A stretch of DNA of 64,000 bases from Phaeobacter sp. G2 (lineage in GTDB: Bacteria; Pseudomonadota; Alphaproteobacteria; Rhodobacterales; Rhodobacteraceae), in assembly GCA_025163595.1 (NCBI GenBank), contig CP104100.1, forward strand, positions 2,356,001-2,420,000, written 5' to 3'. Position 1 is the stretch's first letter, and the number at the start of each line of letters is the position of its first letter. The position numbers and the translations under genes are program-made. The notes under the pieces are model-generated. The model worked only from the letters and a program-made list of their open reading frames with translations. It made no database searches and was not told the DNA's origin. Positions 63,906-64,000 of this stretch are shown piece after piece.

Positions 63906-64000
63906 GGCAACTCTATTGCGCCTTTTGTCGCGCCCCGCAAGCGACAAGCGGAAAAAGCTGGGGGGATCACGCAGGCGCTAGGGCGTGGCAAAAACCAAAG

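Noticed and set aside
63948..64000. C-terminus of a further minus-strand gene at the right edge
   Set aside because: Only about 50 bp are visible; a short frame ending TAG near 63978 cannot be told from chance.
1..64000. tRNA genes, CRISPR arrays, insertion sequences, prophage or integrases
   Set aside because: I looked in the gaps for cloverleaf TPsiC sequences, regularly spaced repeats, terminal repeats and transposase or integrase motifs and found none.

Overview
The window is an ordinary core-chromosome segment of an alphaproteobacterium, most likely a marine Rhodobacteraceae (Roseobacter group). This is inferred from several things seen together: moderately high G+C, dense short operons on both strands with 4-nt start/stop overlaps, the order dusB-ntrB-ntrC-ntrY-ntrX-trkA-trkH-hfq-hflX, a fused ispDF, rplM-rpsI, an MttB-like methyltransferase without pyrrolysine, and small families known to me only from this group (DUF6477, DUF6456, DUF1127 beside a MocR regulator). 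I see no rRNA, tRNA, insertion sequence, prophage, integrase or CRISPR array.

Layout. 1-5.6 kb: the 3' end of an M20 amidohydrolase and an amino-acid racemase, then speD, a DUF1127 gene divergent from a MocR regulator with phased operator-like repeats, and a lipoprotein. 5.8-13.9 kb: ribosomal genes rplM-rpsI, a hexapeptide acetyltransferase, a ppk2-tetR operon, metAA with an unknown P-loop protein, an EamA transporter and guaA. 14.2-22.0 kb: MttB-like methyltransferase, DUF6477 and DUF6456 genes, oxyR facing a peroxiredoxin, lipA, a GFA-type zinc protein, hpt and a COQ10/RatA-like protein. 22.0-27.0 kb: MmgE/PrpD, amtB without glnK, and ispDF-pgpA-cinA.

27.2-39.9 kb is the regulatory centre: dusB-ntrB-ntrC, ntrY-ntrX, a lipoprotein on the other strand, trkA-trkH and hfq-hflX. 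Both response regulators lack the GAFTGA loop that normally contacts sigma-54. 39.9-52.7 kb: antiporter and penicillin-acylase-family operon, a 3-hydroxyisobutyrate-dehydrogenase-type reductase, a Tat/lipobox SYLF protein, hemB, a small membrane protein, mfd and a large TPR protein. 52.8-64 kb: Bcr/CflA efflux pump, a ligase-DsbA-K+ channel operon, an XRE-cupin regulator, a CsbD-like small protein, a YejA-like peptide-binding protein, a probable small RNA, 3-hydroxybutyrate dehydrogenase, DUF502, and the pseudouridine catabolic pair psuK-psuG.

The genes mostly serve nitrogen and potassium control, cofactor and nucleotide metabolism, and stress response. I found no clearly new multi-gene defence or metabolic island. 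The best undescribed candidates are a roughly 77-nt RNA with its own promoter and a 9-T terminator (60099-60175), a MocR operator with helically phased repeats (3516-3606), and competing hairpins beside a CsbD-like gene (58042-58112). Start codons were moved from the longest open frame where a ribosome-binding site, signal peptide or family N-terminus favoured a later start.
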